Assembly: GCA_016291375.1 (NCBI GenBank)
Contig: JAEEXE010000013.1
Location: forward strand, 1-64,000
DNA length: 64,000 nt
Direction of reading: 5' to 3'
Source of the DNA: Butyrivibrio sp.
GTDB lineage: Bacteria > Bacillota > Clostridia > Lachnospirales > Lachnospiraceae
Shown: piece after piece, positions 8,316 to 18,355 of the stretch
Layout of the letters: each line of letters starts with the position of its first letter
How positions within the stretch are numbered: the stretch's first letter is position 1
Position numbers and translations under genes: made by a program
Notes under the pieces: model-generated
What the model saw: only the letters and a program-made list of their open reading frames with translations
Database searches by the model: none
What the model was told of the DNA's origin: nothing

Positions 8316-10454
8316 ATGAGGAAAAAACGTGATTCTTTGATGGCGGAAGAAAGATATCATATTGATGAGCTTACGGGGCTGCACAGTCTGACCGGTATCC
8401 TTGAACATCTTCAGGGGCACGGTGAATTTGCGGCTTCATTAAAGACTGTCATCATCTATATAAATATCATGAATTTCAAGTCTTTTAATAAAAGATACGG
8501 ATTCTCCGGCGGCAATGAGTTTATTAAAGGCATGGCGATGGAGATTCTTGGGGTATTCCCTGATGAGCTGGTTGCAAGAGCAAGCGGCGATCATTTTATT
8601 ATTCTGTCCAATTCACTTACAGAAAAAGAAATACCGGGTAAGCTCGATGAACTGCGGGACATAGCCCACAAGTATGAAAAGGGCCTTGTAATGCGCATTA
8701 AAGCCGGAGTCTATCTTGCAAGGGGAGATGAAGAAGATCCAGTTGTTATGGTGGATAGGGCAAAAGTGGCCTGCGACGATATTATAAGGGTGTACGACAG
8801 GGATACGAATTTTTATTCCGATGAATTGGAAAAGAGAAACAGGCTAAGACAGTACGTTCTTGATAATTTCGAGACGGCTTTTAACAATAGATATTTCAAA
8901 GTCTATTACCAGAAGGAAGTGAGGACTCTTACTCGCAATGTGTGTGGATATGAGGCTCTTGCCAGGTGGATGGATCCTGAATATGGGATTATCGCACCGG
9001 GTCTTTTTATCGAGGTGCTTGAGGATGTAAGGCTTGTTCATAAGCTGGATACCTATATCATAGAGCAGGTATGTGCGGATCTGCGTAAAGATATAGACCT
9101 TGGACATGAGGTTGAGCCTGTATCTGTTAATCTTTCAAGACTTGATTTTGAACTGTGTGACATACTGGGAGAGGTTGATAAGTGCAGGGATAAGTACGGC
9201 ATTCCAAAGAATCTTTTGAATATAGAGATAACTGAGAGTGCGGTTGCCGCAGGAGCAGATTTTCTGGGTGACCAGATAAGGACCTTCAGAAATGCGGGCT
9301 ATGAAGTCTGGATGGATGATTTTGGCGCGGGCTACAGCTCTTTTAACAACCTTAAGTCCTATGATTTTGATGTGGTCAAGATTGACATGAATTTCCTTAG
9401 GGAGTTTCAGACCAACAAGAAATCCAGAGTAATCCTGGCAAATATCGTAGATATGGCCAAAGAACTTGGAATCCACACGATTGCAGAGGGCGTTGAGACT
9501 GAGGAACAGTACGAGTTTCTTAAGAGGATAGGCTGTGAGAAGCTTCAGGGTTATCTTTTTGGAAAACCCGAACCCATATCAGAAAGCGGCAATAAGGCCA
9601 TAAGCTCTGGTGAGAACTGTGAATCCATGGAGATAAGGAACTATTATGACAAGATTGGCGAGATCAATCTCCTTGGGAATACACCGCTTCGTCCCAAGAC
9701 TATGGAGGTGTTCAACAACCTTCCAATCGCAATCCTTGAGGCGGAAGGTGACAATATGAAGATGCTTTACATGAATAATGCCTATGAGACATTCCTTAAT
9801 ACCATAGGTATTGCAAACATGGATGAAGCCAACGATAGATTTAAGGATAGCGAACTTCCCGATGTTAAGGGGTTAAAAGAGATAACGGTAAAAGCGGAGA
9901 GCTCACTTACAAGTAGAGCAGAGGCGGACTACGTGGTTGGAGGAAGCGTGGTCAATTCTAAAGTCCGATTTATATCAAGACAGGGTGACAAAGCTTCTTT
10001 TGCCCTTGTATCAAGAAATGTGACACTTTACAGCGACGGACATCTTGCAGATTCTGTCCAGGCTGCAATGGCGCATATTTTTAATCAGTACTTTAGGGTG
10101 GATATATTTGATGATAGCGGAACTGTGGAGAATATCTTCCTTAAGGGAGATCAGGTGGCAATAGCAGACAGAGTAAAAGAATCAGATAAGGCCATCAGAA
10201 CTTACGCCGACCTGTATATATCTAAGTCTGAAGCAGAGCGCTTTGTGAACTTCTATGATATGACAACTGTAAAAGATAGGATTAAACAGTCTGAAAGTGA
10301 CTATCTTGTTGACTGTTTCCATTCTTCATCCCTTGAAAACGGTGGCAGAATGCAGATGTACATGATTATTCCTTTCTATTATAATAATAAATGGAAGTAT
10401 ATCTCATGCTGCAGATATGCCGACGAAATGGTGGGATCCTGGAGAAATCGATGA
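8316..10454 (+). CDS. GGDEF-EAL protein, probable c-di-GMP phosphodiesterase
   Basis: Three parts in about 712 residues: an N-terminal GGDEF domain starting DELTGLH whose catalytic motif is changed to ASGDHF, an EAL domain, and a C-terminal region of about 280 residues that looks PAS-like. The EAL domain keeps YEALARW, VNLSR, ITESA, MDDFGAGYSS, VKID, AEGVE and LQGYLFGKP, so c-di-GMP hydrolysis is likely while synthesis is not; the degenerate GGDEF may bind GTP as an allosteric module. No membrane segment is seen. Start 8316 follows GGAGGCAGGGG and lies after the predicted transcription start; earlier in-frame starts at 8235 and 8301 are less likely. addB follows after 23 bases. Confidence 0.87.
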   Translation: MRKKRDSLMAEERYHIDELTGLHSLTGILEHLQGHGEFAASLKTVIIYINIMNFKSFNKRYGFSGGNEFIKGMAMEILGVFPDELVARASGDHFIILSNSLTEKEIPGKLDELRDIAHKYEKGLVMRIKAGVYLARGDEEDPVVMVDRAKVACDDIIRVYDRDTNFYSDELEKRNRLRQYVLDNFETAFNNRYFKVYYQKEVRTLTRNVCGYEALARWMDPEYGIIAPGLFIEVLEDVRLVHKLDTYIIEQVCADLRKDIDLGHEVEPVSVNLSRLDFELCDILGEVDKCRDKYGIPKNLLNIEITESAVAAGADFLGDQIRTFRNAGYEVWMDDFGAGYSSFNNLKSYDFDVVKIDMNFLREFQTNKKSRVILANIVDMAKELGIHTIAEGVETEEQYEFLKRIGCEKLQGYLFGKPEPISESGNKAISSGENCESMEIRNYYDKIGEINLLGNTPLRPKTMEVFNNLPIAILEAEGDNMKMLYMNNAYETFLNTIGIANMDEANDRFKDSELPDVKGLKEITVKAESSLTSRAEADYVVGGSVVNSKVRFISRQGDKASFALVSRNVTLYSDGHLADSVQAAMAHIFNQYFRVDIFDDSGTVENIFLKGDQVAIADRVKESDKAIRTYADLYISKSEAERFVNFYDMTTVKDRIKQSESDYLVDCFHSSSLENGGRMQMYMIIPFYYNNKWKYISCCRYADEMVGSWRNR

Positions 10455-10477
10455 TCCCTGTAAGGATGGCTTATTAG

Positions 10478-13400
10478 ATGCTAAGGTTTTGTTTTGGGGC
10501 TTCGGGATCCGGCAAGAGTACCGGACTTATTGAAGAGATAATAAACAGGAGTCTTAAGGAAGTCGGGACTGATTTTTTGATCATTGTTCCCGACCAGTTT
10601 ACTATGCAAACACAGAAGGATGTAGTAAGAATGCACCCTTCTCATGCGATAATGAACATTGATGTATTGAGCTTTGGGCGTCTTTCACACAGAGTATTTG
10701 AGGAGACGTCTAAAAGCTCTTTTTCTGTGCTTGATGACGTGGGAAAGAGCCTTGTTTTAAGGCGTGTAGCAGATATACTTGGAGACAGGCTTCCTGTTAT
10801 CGGCAGAAATATGCACAAGCCCGGATATATTGATGAAGTTAAGTCTACGATATCCGAATTTATGCAATATGGCATCAGTGATGAGGCTCTTAAGACGCTT
10901 GAAGATAAGAGCCTTTCAAAGGCTGCACTTAATTCTAAGATAAAAGATCTAAGACTTCTCTACAGTGAATTTCTTAAGTACATCCAAGGAAAATTCATAA
11001 CCACAGAAGAAACACTTGATATTTTATGTAGGGCTATACCACGTTCATCTCTATTAAAAGACGCAGTTATAGTATTTGACGGGTTTACTGGATTTACGCC
11101 AATTCAGTACCGTGTTATCAAGGAACTTATGAGGGTATCAAAGGAAGTATGCGTATCTCTCACCATAGGCCCTGAGGAAGATCCTTACGCTTCAACTTAC
11201 GAGGAACAGGAACTGTTTATGCTTACCAAGAAGACAGTACTTGACCTTGAGAGGGCTGAATATTCTCTTTTGAAGGAAAACTCAATAATAGCTGATGGCG
11301 GACCTACATTTGAAGCCTGGAGAAATATCAGAAATCAGGAGATGACTTCTGCGGAAAATGGAGATATTTTCATAAAAGACCGCGAAGTTAAAAGATTAAT
11401 TAATAATCCGCCGCTGGCATTTCTTGAGCAAAACCTGTTTAGATATAATTCTCGCAAATATGAAGATGAGCAGGAGTCTATACAGATATATGAGGCCCAG
11501 ACAACGGAAGAAGAGGTGCGTCAGACTATGATCAAGATACGCTCTCTTGTTACCGAAAAAGGTTATGCATATAGAGATATTGCTGTGGTATGCGGTAATC
11601 TTGGCTCGTATGCAAATCTCATTAAAAGAGCGGCAGTTAAGTTTGATGTTCCGGTATATATTGACCAGAACACGGGACTCATGCTCAATCCCTTTATAGA
11701 ATACATAACAAGTGCTATTAACATAGTTGTATCAGGATACAGATACGAAGATGTCTTCCATTATATGAGAAGTGGAATGACTGATTTTACCAAGGAAGAT
11801 ACGGATCTTTTGGAAAACTATGTAAGAGCGCTTGGTATCAAGGGAGTAAGTGCCTGGGAAGATAGGTTTATGAGAAGAATGCCTGCAAGATTCAGGCAGA
11901 GAAAAGGTAGTGAAGAAAGTGAGAGCAGAGAACTTGAGCTTGTTGAGAAGCTTGAGGGAATGAGGGCTTCTATTAGTTCGCAGTTAAAGCCCTTGTTTGA
12001 TGCAAAGGGTGGTACTGCTGCGGAAATAACAGATGCTCTTTTAAAAATGATAGAAGAAAACGCCTGCAGAGAGAAGCTAATCAGATACAAGGATAAGTTT
12101 GTAAAGCAGGGTGATACAGCTAAAGCCAAGGAATATGAACAGGTTTTTGATAAAACCATCGGTATATTCAGGCAGATATCAGAGCTTATAGGGGATGACA
12201 AGCTTGATTTAAGAGAGTACAAGGATATCTTAAATGTCGGCTTTGGAGATATTGAGGTTGGAACGATTCCTCAGGACGTTGATAGGATCATAGTGGGAGA
12301 TATAGAGAGAACCAGGCTGAGGGAGATCAAAGCTCTTTTCTTCATGGGAGTTAACGATGATTCTATTCCTGCCGGCACAGGTGGTGGTGGAATTCTTTCA
12401 GATATGGACAGACAGTATCTTCTTGAGCTTGATACAGGAGTTGAACTAGCACCTACGCCAAGGCAGCAAATGTATATCCAGAGACTGTATCTGTATATGA
12501 ACCTCACAAAACCAACAGATAAGCTTTTCTTATCTTATTCAGAGCTTGGAAGTGATGGGAAAAGCGTTCGTCCTGCCTACCTTGTGCCCAAGATCATGTC
12601 TCTTTATGAGAATATTGAGGTTACCAGACCTGAAGATGCTCCTTTTGAAGAGCAGACATCCTGTATCGGTGATAGTATGGGAAGCCTTGCAGAGATGCTA
12701 AGAGAGTATTCTCTTGGAATATTGGGTGAAAGAGAGAAGAAGAATCTTTCAACGTTATACAAAGTTATTAAGGAACGGGATAATATAAGCGCTACTGCGA
12801 TTCCCGGAGCTATCCAAAGTCCGGAAAGCTTTTTGGATAAGCTTATGGAGTCTGCCTTTAAGCATTATGAGGACAGACCGCTTGCAAAAAATATTGCACT
12901 TGCGTTGTACGGGGCTAATCTTGAGAACAGTGTAAGCCGTCTTGAGAAGTTTGCTTCCTGTTGCTATGCGCACTTCCTAAGATATGGTCTGGGACTTTCA
13001 GAGCGAAACGATTATGATTTTGATTCATCAGATCTGGGAACAGTATTCCATGAAGTTCTTGAGAAGTATACCGGAGAGATAATAAAGCGGGATATACAAT
13101 GGAGAGATTTGTCAAAAGAGGAATCCGACGAGATATTAAATCGTGCTTTAACAGAATGCATAGATGCATACGGAGACACAATTCTTTTGAGTAACAGCCG
13201 TAATCAATTCATGGCAGAACGTATCAAGAGGATACTCACAAGAACGGTTGACACCCTTAAATACCAGATTTCAAAAGGAAATTTTGAGCCTGCTCATGTG
13301 GAAATGAATTTCAGAGAAGCAGGTAATCTTGAAGAAATTAATATAGCTCTCACCGAAGATGAAAAGCATAACATAATTGAGAGCATGAAATTGCATGGAA

Positions 13401-14056
13401 GGATTGACCGAATTGATCTATGCGAAGATTCGGATCATGTTTACGTAAAGGTTATTGATTTTAAATCCGGCGGAAAGAAATTGAGCCTTGCCTCGTTATA
13501 CTATGGTTTGCAGCTTCAGCTTGTTATGTATATGAATGTGGCAGCTGCTGCAACAGCCAAAAACAGTGGTGGGAAGGAAGTTGTTCCTGCGGCAATTCTG
13601 TACTATCATGTCGAAGATCCCATGGTTAAAGGAACTGCGGATTTGCAACCTGATGTTATCAATAAAGAGATATTGAAGGAACTTCGTACGACCGGACTGG
13701 TCAATGAAAAACAGGAAATTATAAACATGCTTGATAACAGCATAGATGGGGCTTCTGACGTTATACCTGTTGGATATACCAAGGCAGGAAGCTTAACAGC
13801 TTCTTCCAGTACTGTTTCAAGTGAGGATTATTCTGCTATTTCCGGATTTGTGGATAAGAAGATACGTGAATTTGGCAGAAATATCTTAAATGGAGACATT
13901 AAGGTCAATCCCTATGAGATGGATAACAGGGATGCATGTAAATATTGTGGATATAGGGGAATATGCGGATATGATGATAAGATTCCAGGATATTCCAAAC
14001 GAGAGTTAGATCTTGACGATAAAGACGCATTGGAGCGTATTAAGAATGAATGTTGA
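10478..14056 (+). CDS. addB: Helicase-nuclease AddAB, AddB subunit
   Basis: AddB partners AddA in double-strand break repair: the complex unwinds and degrades DNA ends and loads RecA at Chi-like sites. Residues 7-15 are an intact Walker A (GASGSGKST). The body shows the inactivated helicase fold typical of AddB, and the C-terminal RecB-type nuclease has IDRIDL, VIDFKSG and GLQLQLVMYM. Cysteines in ASCCYAHF and in the last 40 residues (ACKYCGYRGICGY) provide the 4Fe-4S cluster that clamps the nuclease domain. Length of 1192 residues is normal. It overlaps addA by 11 bases, indicating coupled translation, and is probably cotranscribed with the EAL gene upstream. Confidence 0.96.
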   Translation: MLRFCFGASGSGKSTGLIEEIINRSLKEVGTDFLIIVPDQFTMQTQKDVVRMHPSHAIMNIDVLSFGRLSHRVFEETSKSSFSVLDDVGKSLVLRRVADILGDRLPVIGRNMHKPGYIDEVKSTISEFMQYGISDEALKTLEDKSLSKAALNSKIKDLRLLYSEFLKYIQGKFITTEETLDILCRAIPRSSLLKDAVIVFDGFTGFTPIQYRVIKELMRVSKEVCVSLTIGPEEDPYASTYEEQELFMLTKKTVLDLERAEYSLLKENSIIADGGPTFEAWRNIRNQEMTSAENGDIFIKDREVKRLINNPPLAFLEQNLFRYNSRKYEDEQESIQIYEAQTTEEEVRQTMIKIRSLVTEKGYAYRDIAVVCGNLGSYANLIKRAAVKFDVPVYIDQNTGLMLNPFIEYITSAINIVVSGYRYEDVFHYMRSGMTDFTKEDTDLLENYVRALGIKGVSAWEDRFMRRMPARFRQRKGSEESESRELELVEKLEGMRASISSQLKPLFDAKGGTAAEITDALLKMIEENACREKLIRYKDKFVKQGDTAKAKEYEQVFDKTIGIFRQISELIGDDKLDLREYKDILNVGFGDIEVGTIPQDVDRIIVGDIERTRLREIKALFFMGVNDDSIPAGTGGGGILSDMDRQYLLELDTGVELAPTPRQQMYIQRLYLYMNLTKPTDKLFLSYSELGSDGKSVRPAYLVPKIMSLYENIEVTRPEDAPFEEQTSCIGDSMGSLAEMLREYSLGILGEREKKNLSTLYKVIKERDNISATAIPGAIQSPESFLDKLMESAFKHYEDRPLAKNIALALYGANLENSVSRLEKFASCCYAHFLRYGLGLSERNDYDFDSSDLGTVFHEVLEKYTGEIIKRDIQWRDLSKEESDEILNRALTECIDAYGDTILLSNSRNQFMAERIKRILTRTVDTLKYQISKGNFEPAHVEMNFREAGNLEEINIALTEDEKHNIIESMKLHGRIDRIDLCEDSDHVYVKVIDFKSGGKKLSLASLYYGLQLQLVMYMNVAAAATAKNSGGKEVVPAAILYYHVEDPMVKGTADLQPDVINKEILKELRTTGLVNEKQEIINMLDNSIDGASDVIPVGYTKAGSLTASSSTVSSEDYSAISGFVDKKIREFGRNILNGDIKVNPYEMDNRDACKYCGYRGICGYDDKIPGYSKRELDLDDKDALERIKNEC

Positions 14057-17000
14057 GTTTACCAAAGAACAGCAGGCGGTAATAGACGCCAGAAAATGTA
14101 ATGTGCTTGTATCGGCAGCCGCCGGATCCGGAAAGACGGCTGTTCTTGTAGAGCGCATTATTCAGATGATAAATGAAGGGATGGATATTGATCATCTCCT
14201 CGTTGTTACATTTACGAAGGCTGCTGCTTCTCAGATGAGGGAGAAGATCACTCTTGCAATTCAGGAAAAGCTTTCATTAGATCCTGATAACAGACACATG
14301 CAGAAACAGGAAACACTTATACACAACGCCCAGATAACCACCATAGATTCTTTCTGCCAGTATGTTATTAAGAATAATTTTAACTTTATCGGATTAGACC
14401 CTTCTTTCCGCGTAGGTGATGAAGGTGAATTTAAGCTTCTTAGAGATTACGTGATGTCTGACATGCTTGAAGATGAATATCAAAAGGCCAAGGAAGGAAG
14501 AGGTGAAGATTTTATCTTTTGCATGGACTACTTCGGTACCGGAAGTGATGACAAGAATGTGGAGGAGTACATAGAAAAGCTTTATCGTTTTTCCATGAGT
14601 ATGCCATGGCCTGAGGATTATCTTATGGAAAGGGCGCATGACTACGACATTGAAGGTAAGGACTTTGATGAGATTCCTTGGGTAAAAGAGTGCGTTGCTA
14701 TAGTTAAAAGAATGCTTCGTGAAGCTTCAGATAAGCTAAGTACGGCACATGAGCTTACTCTTTTACCGGATGGTCCCTATATGTACGGAGAACTCCTGGA
14801 AAAAGAGGCAGAAGCAGTAGACGCTGTAGTCTCCAAAGAATCTTATGATGAGCTGTATGACGCTATCAGAGGTATTTCTTTTGACAGGCTTTCTTCCAAG
14901 AAGGATGACAGCGTAGATCCGGATAAGAGAGAAGCAGCTAAGGAGCTTAGAGATAGCGCCAAGAAGGATATCAAGAAGATAATAGAAGGTTATCTGATGC
15001 TTCCTTCCGATATGGTGGTAGAGCAGATGAAACTCTGCGACAGGGCAGTAAGAGAACTGTGCAGGCTGACTCTTAGGTATAAACAGTTATTTGATGAGAA
15101 AAAGAGAGAAGAGCTTCTTATAGACTTTTCGGATATGGAGCATTTTGCTCTTAATATCCTGGTTGATCATGAGACAGGTAAGCCTACTCCTGTGGCGCTG
15201 GAATACAGAGATTTCTTTAAAGAAGTTCTGATTGATGAGTACCAGGACAGTAATAATGTTCAGGAACTGATCCTTATGGCAATTTCGGGCATAGAGGCAG
15301 GCACTTCCGAAAGATTCATGGTGGGGGATGTCAAGCAGAGCATCTATAAGTTTAGACTGGCAAGACCCGAGATATTTATGGATAAGCTTGAAACTTACAG
15401 TAGAGATGACGATGCAAGTGACAGAAGAATAGATCTTCACAAGAATTTCAGAAGCCGTGAGGAAGTCCTTGAGGGGACAAACTATATCTTTAGAAAGATC
15501 ATGGGTAAGGACCTTGGAAGCGTTGAATATGATAAGGATGCTGAGCTTGTGACAGGTGCTTCCTTTGACGAACCGGCTTTTGACATGACTCCTGAACTTA
15601 TTTTGATCGATGATCCCAAGGGAGAAAAAGAAAATGAGGCTCATGCCATAGGCAATAGGATTCATGAACTTATGAGAGAAGATTCATCTCTTAGATTTAA
15701 AGATATTGTCATTCTTCTTAGATCTGTTTCCGGCTGGGATGATGTGTTTAAAAAAGCTCTGGAAGAACAAGGAATCCCCTCATACATAGAATCAAAGAGC
15801 GGATATTTTGATGCCTGGGAAGTATCTGTAATGCTTGATGTTTTATCAATAGTTGATAACCCAACTCAGGATATTCCTCTTGTAGCGGTTATGCGTTCTC
15901 CTATAGGGGGATTTTCCGATGAAGAGCTTGCTCTTATAAAGATTGCCGTCAATGAAGATGAGGAGTCAGCATATGACGGATCTTTGTATGAGGGCATGAA
16001 AAGACTTGCAGATAAAAAAGTTGAGGGGGATTTCAGTGAAAAGCTTGTAGCCTTCATGGCTTTTATTGATGAACTTAGAGATATGTCTGCATACACTCCT
16101 GTTCATGAGCTTTTGCAGTATATAATTGACGTCACGGGCTTTGAACTTATTGTCAGCGCAATGCCGGCAGGTAATCAGAGAAGGGCCAATATAGAGCAGC
16201 TTCTTTCAAGGGCTGAGAACTTTGAGAAAACGAGCTTTAAGGGATTGTTCCACTTTGTCAGGTATATAGAGCATATCAAGGTTGTGCAGGTAGACTACGG
16301 CGAAGCAGGTATTATTGATGAGAATGCTGATGTTGTTCGCATTATGAGTATCCATAAGAGTAAGGGACTTGAGTTCCCTGTTGTTTTTGTTGCGGGCTTA
16401 TCCAAGCAGTTTAATAAGATGGATACCAAAGGTGATCTTATAGCGGATATGGATCTTGGAATAGGAGTAAAATGTATTGATTCCAAGCTCAGGGTTAAAT
16501 CAGAGACTTTAAAGCGCGTTATAGTGGCAGATAAGATGAATACAGACAGTCTCGGTGAAGAACTGAGAGTGTTGTATGTTGCTCTTACAAGAGCAAAAGA
16601 AAAACTTATAATGACAGCTAATATGAAGAAGCTTTCTGAGACTATCTCAAAATGGCTTAAAAATCAGGCAGAACTAGCCCATGGCGTATCCCATGGGGTA
16701 GAGCTTATACCGTATTCCATGAGACTTGGGGCTTCCGGATATATCGATCTTATTTTACCTGCGCTTATAAGGCATCCTGCCATAAGAGATATTGCCGACA
16801 AGTACGGGCTATCAGAACTTATTTCGGACAGATATATGGATGCCGAGGGGAGTGTTCCTGCGTTTTCCATAAAATCGATCACGCTGGATGATATAAACGC
16901 TCAGATTGAGACAGACAGTGTAAGAGGACTCCTTAGACTGGATGATCTGACGACTTTTTATGACAAAGAGCTTGCAAAAAGACTTGAAGATAAGCTGGAT

Positions 17001-17684
17001 GCCGGTTATGGCCATGATTATCTAAAGGGTTTGTTTACCAAGACAACCGTTACTGAGTTAAAAAAGCATATCCTAGAGGAGATGGGCGAACATTTTGCCA
17101 GGGAAGAGGATTACGGGGCAGAATACGAAGAAGAGAGGGAAGCTACAGTAAATGCTTCACTGTCTCTTTTAACGGGAGCTGAGCGCGGAACAGCCTACCA
17201 CAGGATCATGGAGCTGTTGGATTACAATGTGGTACCCAATGAAAAGGACCTTACCGGGTGGGTGGAAAGCCTTGTCGATGATGACAGAATAACCGGGCAA
17301 CAGAAGGAAGCTGTTGATATAAAGGATATTATCACTTTCATGGGAACGGATCTTGGAAAAAGAATGGGAGAGGCCTACAAGGCAGATAAACTCATGCGGG
17401 AGAAGCCCTTTATGATGGGAGTTCCCGCTAATGAGCTGAATGTAAAGTTCCCTGCAGATGAGATGGTACTTATACAGGGTATAATCGATGCCTGGTTTCT
17501 GGAAGGTGATGACATAATTCTCATGGATTATAAGACTGACCATGTGAATCATGCAGAGGACCTTGTGAAACGCTATAAGATACAGCTTGAACTGTATAAA
17601 AGAGCTCTTGAGGCATCTACCGGTAAAACAGTTAAAGAGATATACATTTATTCCTTTGCTCTTGGAAAAGAAATAAAACTATAA
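14046..17684 (+). CDS. addA: Helicase-nuclease AddAB, AddA subunit
   Basis: UvrD-type helicase plus RecB-type nuclease. Walker A SAAAGSGKT is at residues 23-31, Walker B/motif II is the LIDEYQDS segment, motif III contains VGDVKQSIYKFR, and motif VI is LYVALTRAKEKL. The C-terminal nuclease shows GTAYHRIMELL, QGIIDAWF, DYKTDH and IQLELYKRAL. The start at 14046, inside the end of addB, is set by GGAG 10 bases upstream and by the family-typical MNVEFTKEQQ opening; an earlier in-frame ATG at 14013 lies deep in addB. The protein is 1212 residues. It converges on ktrA with only 12 bases between stops and no clear terminator. Confidence 0.96.
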   Translation: MNVEFTKEQQAVIDARKCNVLVSAAAGSGKTAVLVERIIQMINEGMDIDHLLVVTFTKAAASQMREKITLAIQEKLSLDPDNRHMQKQETLIHNAQITTIDSFCQYVIKNNFNFIGLDPSFRVGDEGEFKLLRDYVMSDMLEDEYQKAKEGRGEDFIFCMDYFGTGSDDKNVEEYIEKLYRFSMSMPWPEDYLMERAHDYDIEGKDFDEIPWVKECVAIVKRMLREASDKLSTAHELTLLPDGPYMYGELLEKEAEAVDAVVSKESYDELYDAIRGISFDRLSSKKDDSVDPDKREAAKELRDSAKKDIKKIIEGYLMLPSDMVVEQMKLCDRAVRELCRLTLRYKQLFDEKKREELLIDFSDMEHFALNILVDHETGKPTPVALEYRDFFKEVLIDEYQDSNNVQELILMAISGIEAGTSERFMVGDVKQSIYKFRLARPEIFMDKLETYSRDDDASDRRIDLHKNFRSREEVLEGTNYIFRKIMGKDLGSVEYDKDAELVTGASFDEPAFDMTPELILIDDPKGEKENEAHAIGNRIHELMREDSSLRFKDIVILLRSVSGWDDVFKKALEEQGIPSYIESKSGYFDAWEVSVMLDVLSIVDNPTQDIPLVAVMRSPIGGFSDEELALIKIAVNEDEESAYDGSLYEGMKRLADKKVEGDFSEKLVAFMAFIDELRDMSAYTPVHELLQYIIDVTGFELIVSAMPAGNQRRANIEQLLSRAENFEKTSFKGLFHFVRYIEHIKVVQVDYGEAGIIDENADVVRIMSIHKSKGLEFPVVFVAGLSKQFNKMDTKGDLIADMDLGIGVKCIDSKLRVKSETLKRVIVADKMNTDSLGEELRVLYVALTRAKEKLIMTANMKKLSETISKWLKNQAELAHGVSHGVELIPYSMRLGASGYIDLILPALIRHPAIRDIADKYGLSELISDRYMDAEGSVPAFSIKSITLDDINAQIETDSVRGLLRLDDLTTFYDKELAKRLEDKLDAGYGHDYLKGLFTKTTVTELKKHILEEMGEHFAREEDYGAEYEEEREATVNASLSLLTGAERGTAYHRIMELLDYNVVPNEKDLTGWVESLVDDDRITGQQKEAVDIKDIITFMGTDLGKRMGEAYKADKLMREKPFMMGVPANELNVKFPADEMVLIQGIIDAWFLEGDDIILMDYKTDHVNHAEDLVKRYKIQLELYKRALEASTGKTVKEIYIYSFALGKEIKL

Positions 17685-17696
17685 AGCTTTCGGATA

Positions 17697-18341
17697 TTAT
17701 TTCCACTTTCTAAGGTCGTCCTTTTCAAGGATGACCATTAGAAGGTTCTTTTCATTGAGTTTCTTAGTGGGACTTACATATCCCCAGGTTCCGCCTTTTT
17801 CCTTGATTGCGGCAACGTTCATGTTGTATTTCTGACGGAGATTAAGTTCCATAAGACTCTTACCTATCCAGGTGCTTCTGGGCTGAAGCTCTACCATACA
17901 GAGATTGTCGTCAAGCTCGAAGTAGTCGTGGATTGATGTTGAAGCAAGAATTCTTGCGGAACGAACACCGCCTTCCTGCTCGGGATCAATAATCTTATCG
18001 GCACCGACTCTGCTAAGTATCTTTGCCATACGTGCAGATGATGCTTTGGCGATTACTGTGGGAACTCCTTTATCCTTTGCTATGGATACGCACATTATGC
18101 TGGCAGCTATATTGCCGCCCATTGCAGTGATGACTATGTCCATATTCTGAAGGCCGAGGACATTTACCTCATCTTCACTCTCAAGGTTGGCACATACTGC
18201 TGCTGTGACCTTTGACGATATATCTTTTATAAGACCTTCATTCTTATCAGCTACAAGCACATCCTGTCCCATGTCATGGAGACTCTGTGCAAGACTGCAT
18301 CCGTATTTTCCAAGTCCGAGAACTGCTACTGATTTTTTCAT
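17697..18341 (-). CDS. ktrA: Potassium uptake regulatory subunit KtrA (TrkA-N/TrkA-C)
   Basis: Cytoplasmic gating ring of the Ktr potassium channel. The Rossmann nucleotide-binding site is VAVLGLGKYGCSLA at the N-terminus with the acidic residue at the end of strand 2 (VLVADKN), which binds ATP/ADP or NAD(H); the C-terminal half is a TrkA-C (RCK_C) domain containing ELQPRSTWIGKSL. Length of 214 residues is normal. AAAGGAGG precedes the start. It lies 14 bases after ktrB on the same strand, forming a two-gene operon. Confidence 0.93.
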   Translation of the reverse strand: MKKSVAVLGLGKYGCSLAQSLHDMGQDVLVADKNEGLIKDISSKVTAAVCANLESEDEVNVLGLQNMDIVITAMGGNIAASIMCVSIAKDKGVPTVIAKASSARMAKILSRVGADKIIDPEQEGGVRSARILASTSIHDYFELDDNLCMVELQPRSTWIGKSLMELNLRQKYNMNVAAIKEKGGTWGYVSPTKKLNEKNLLMVILEKDDLRKWK

Positions 18342-18355
18342 AGGAATACCTCCTT

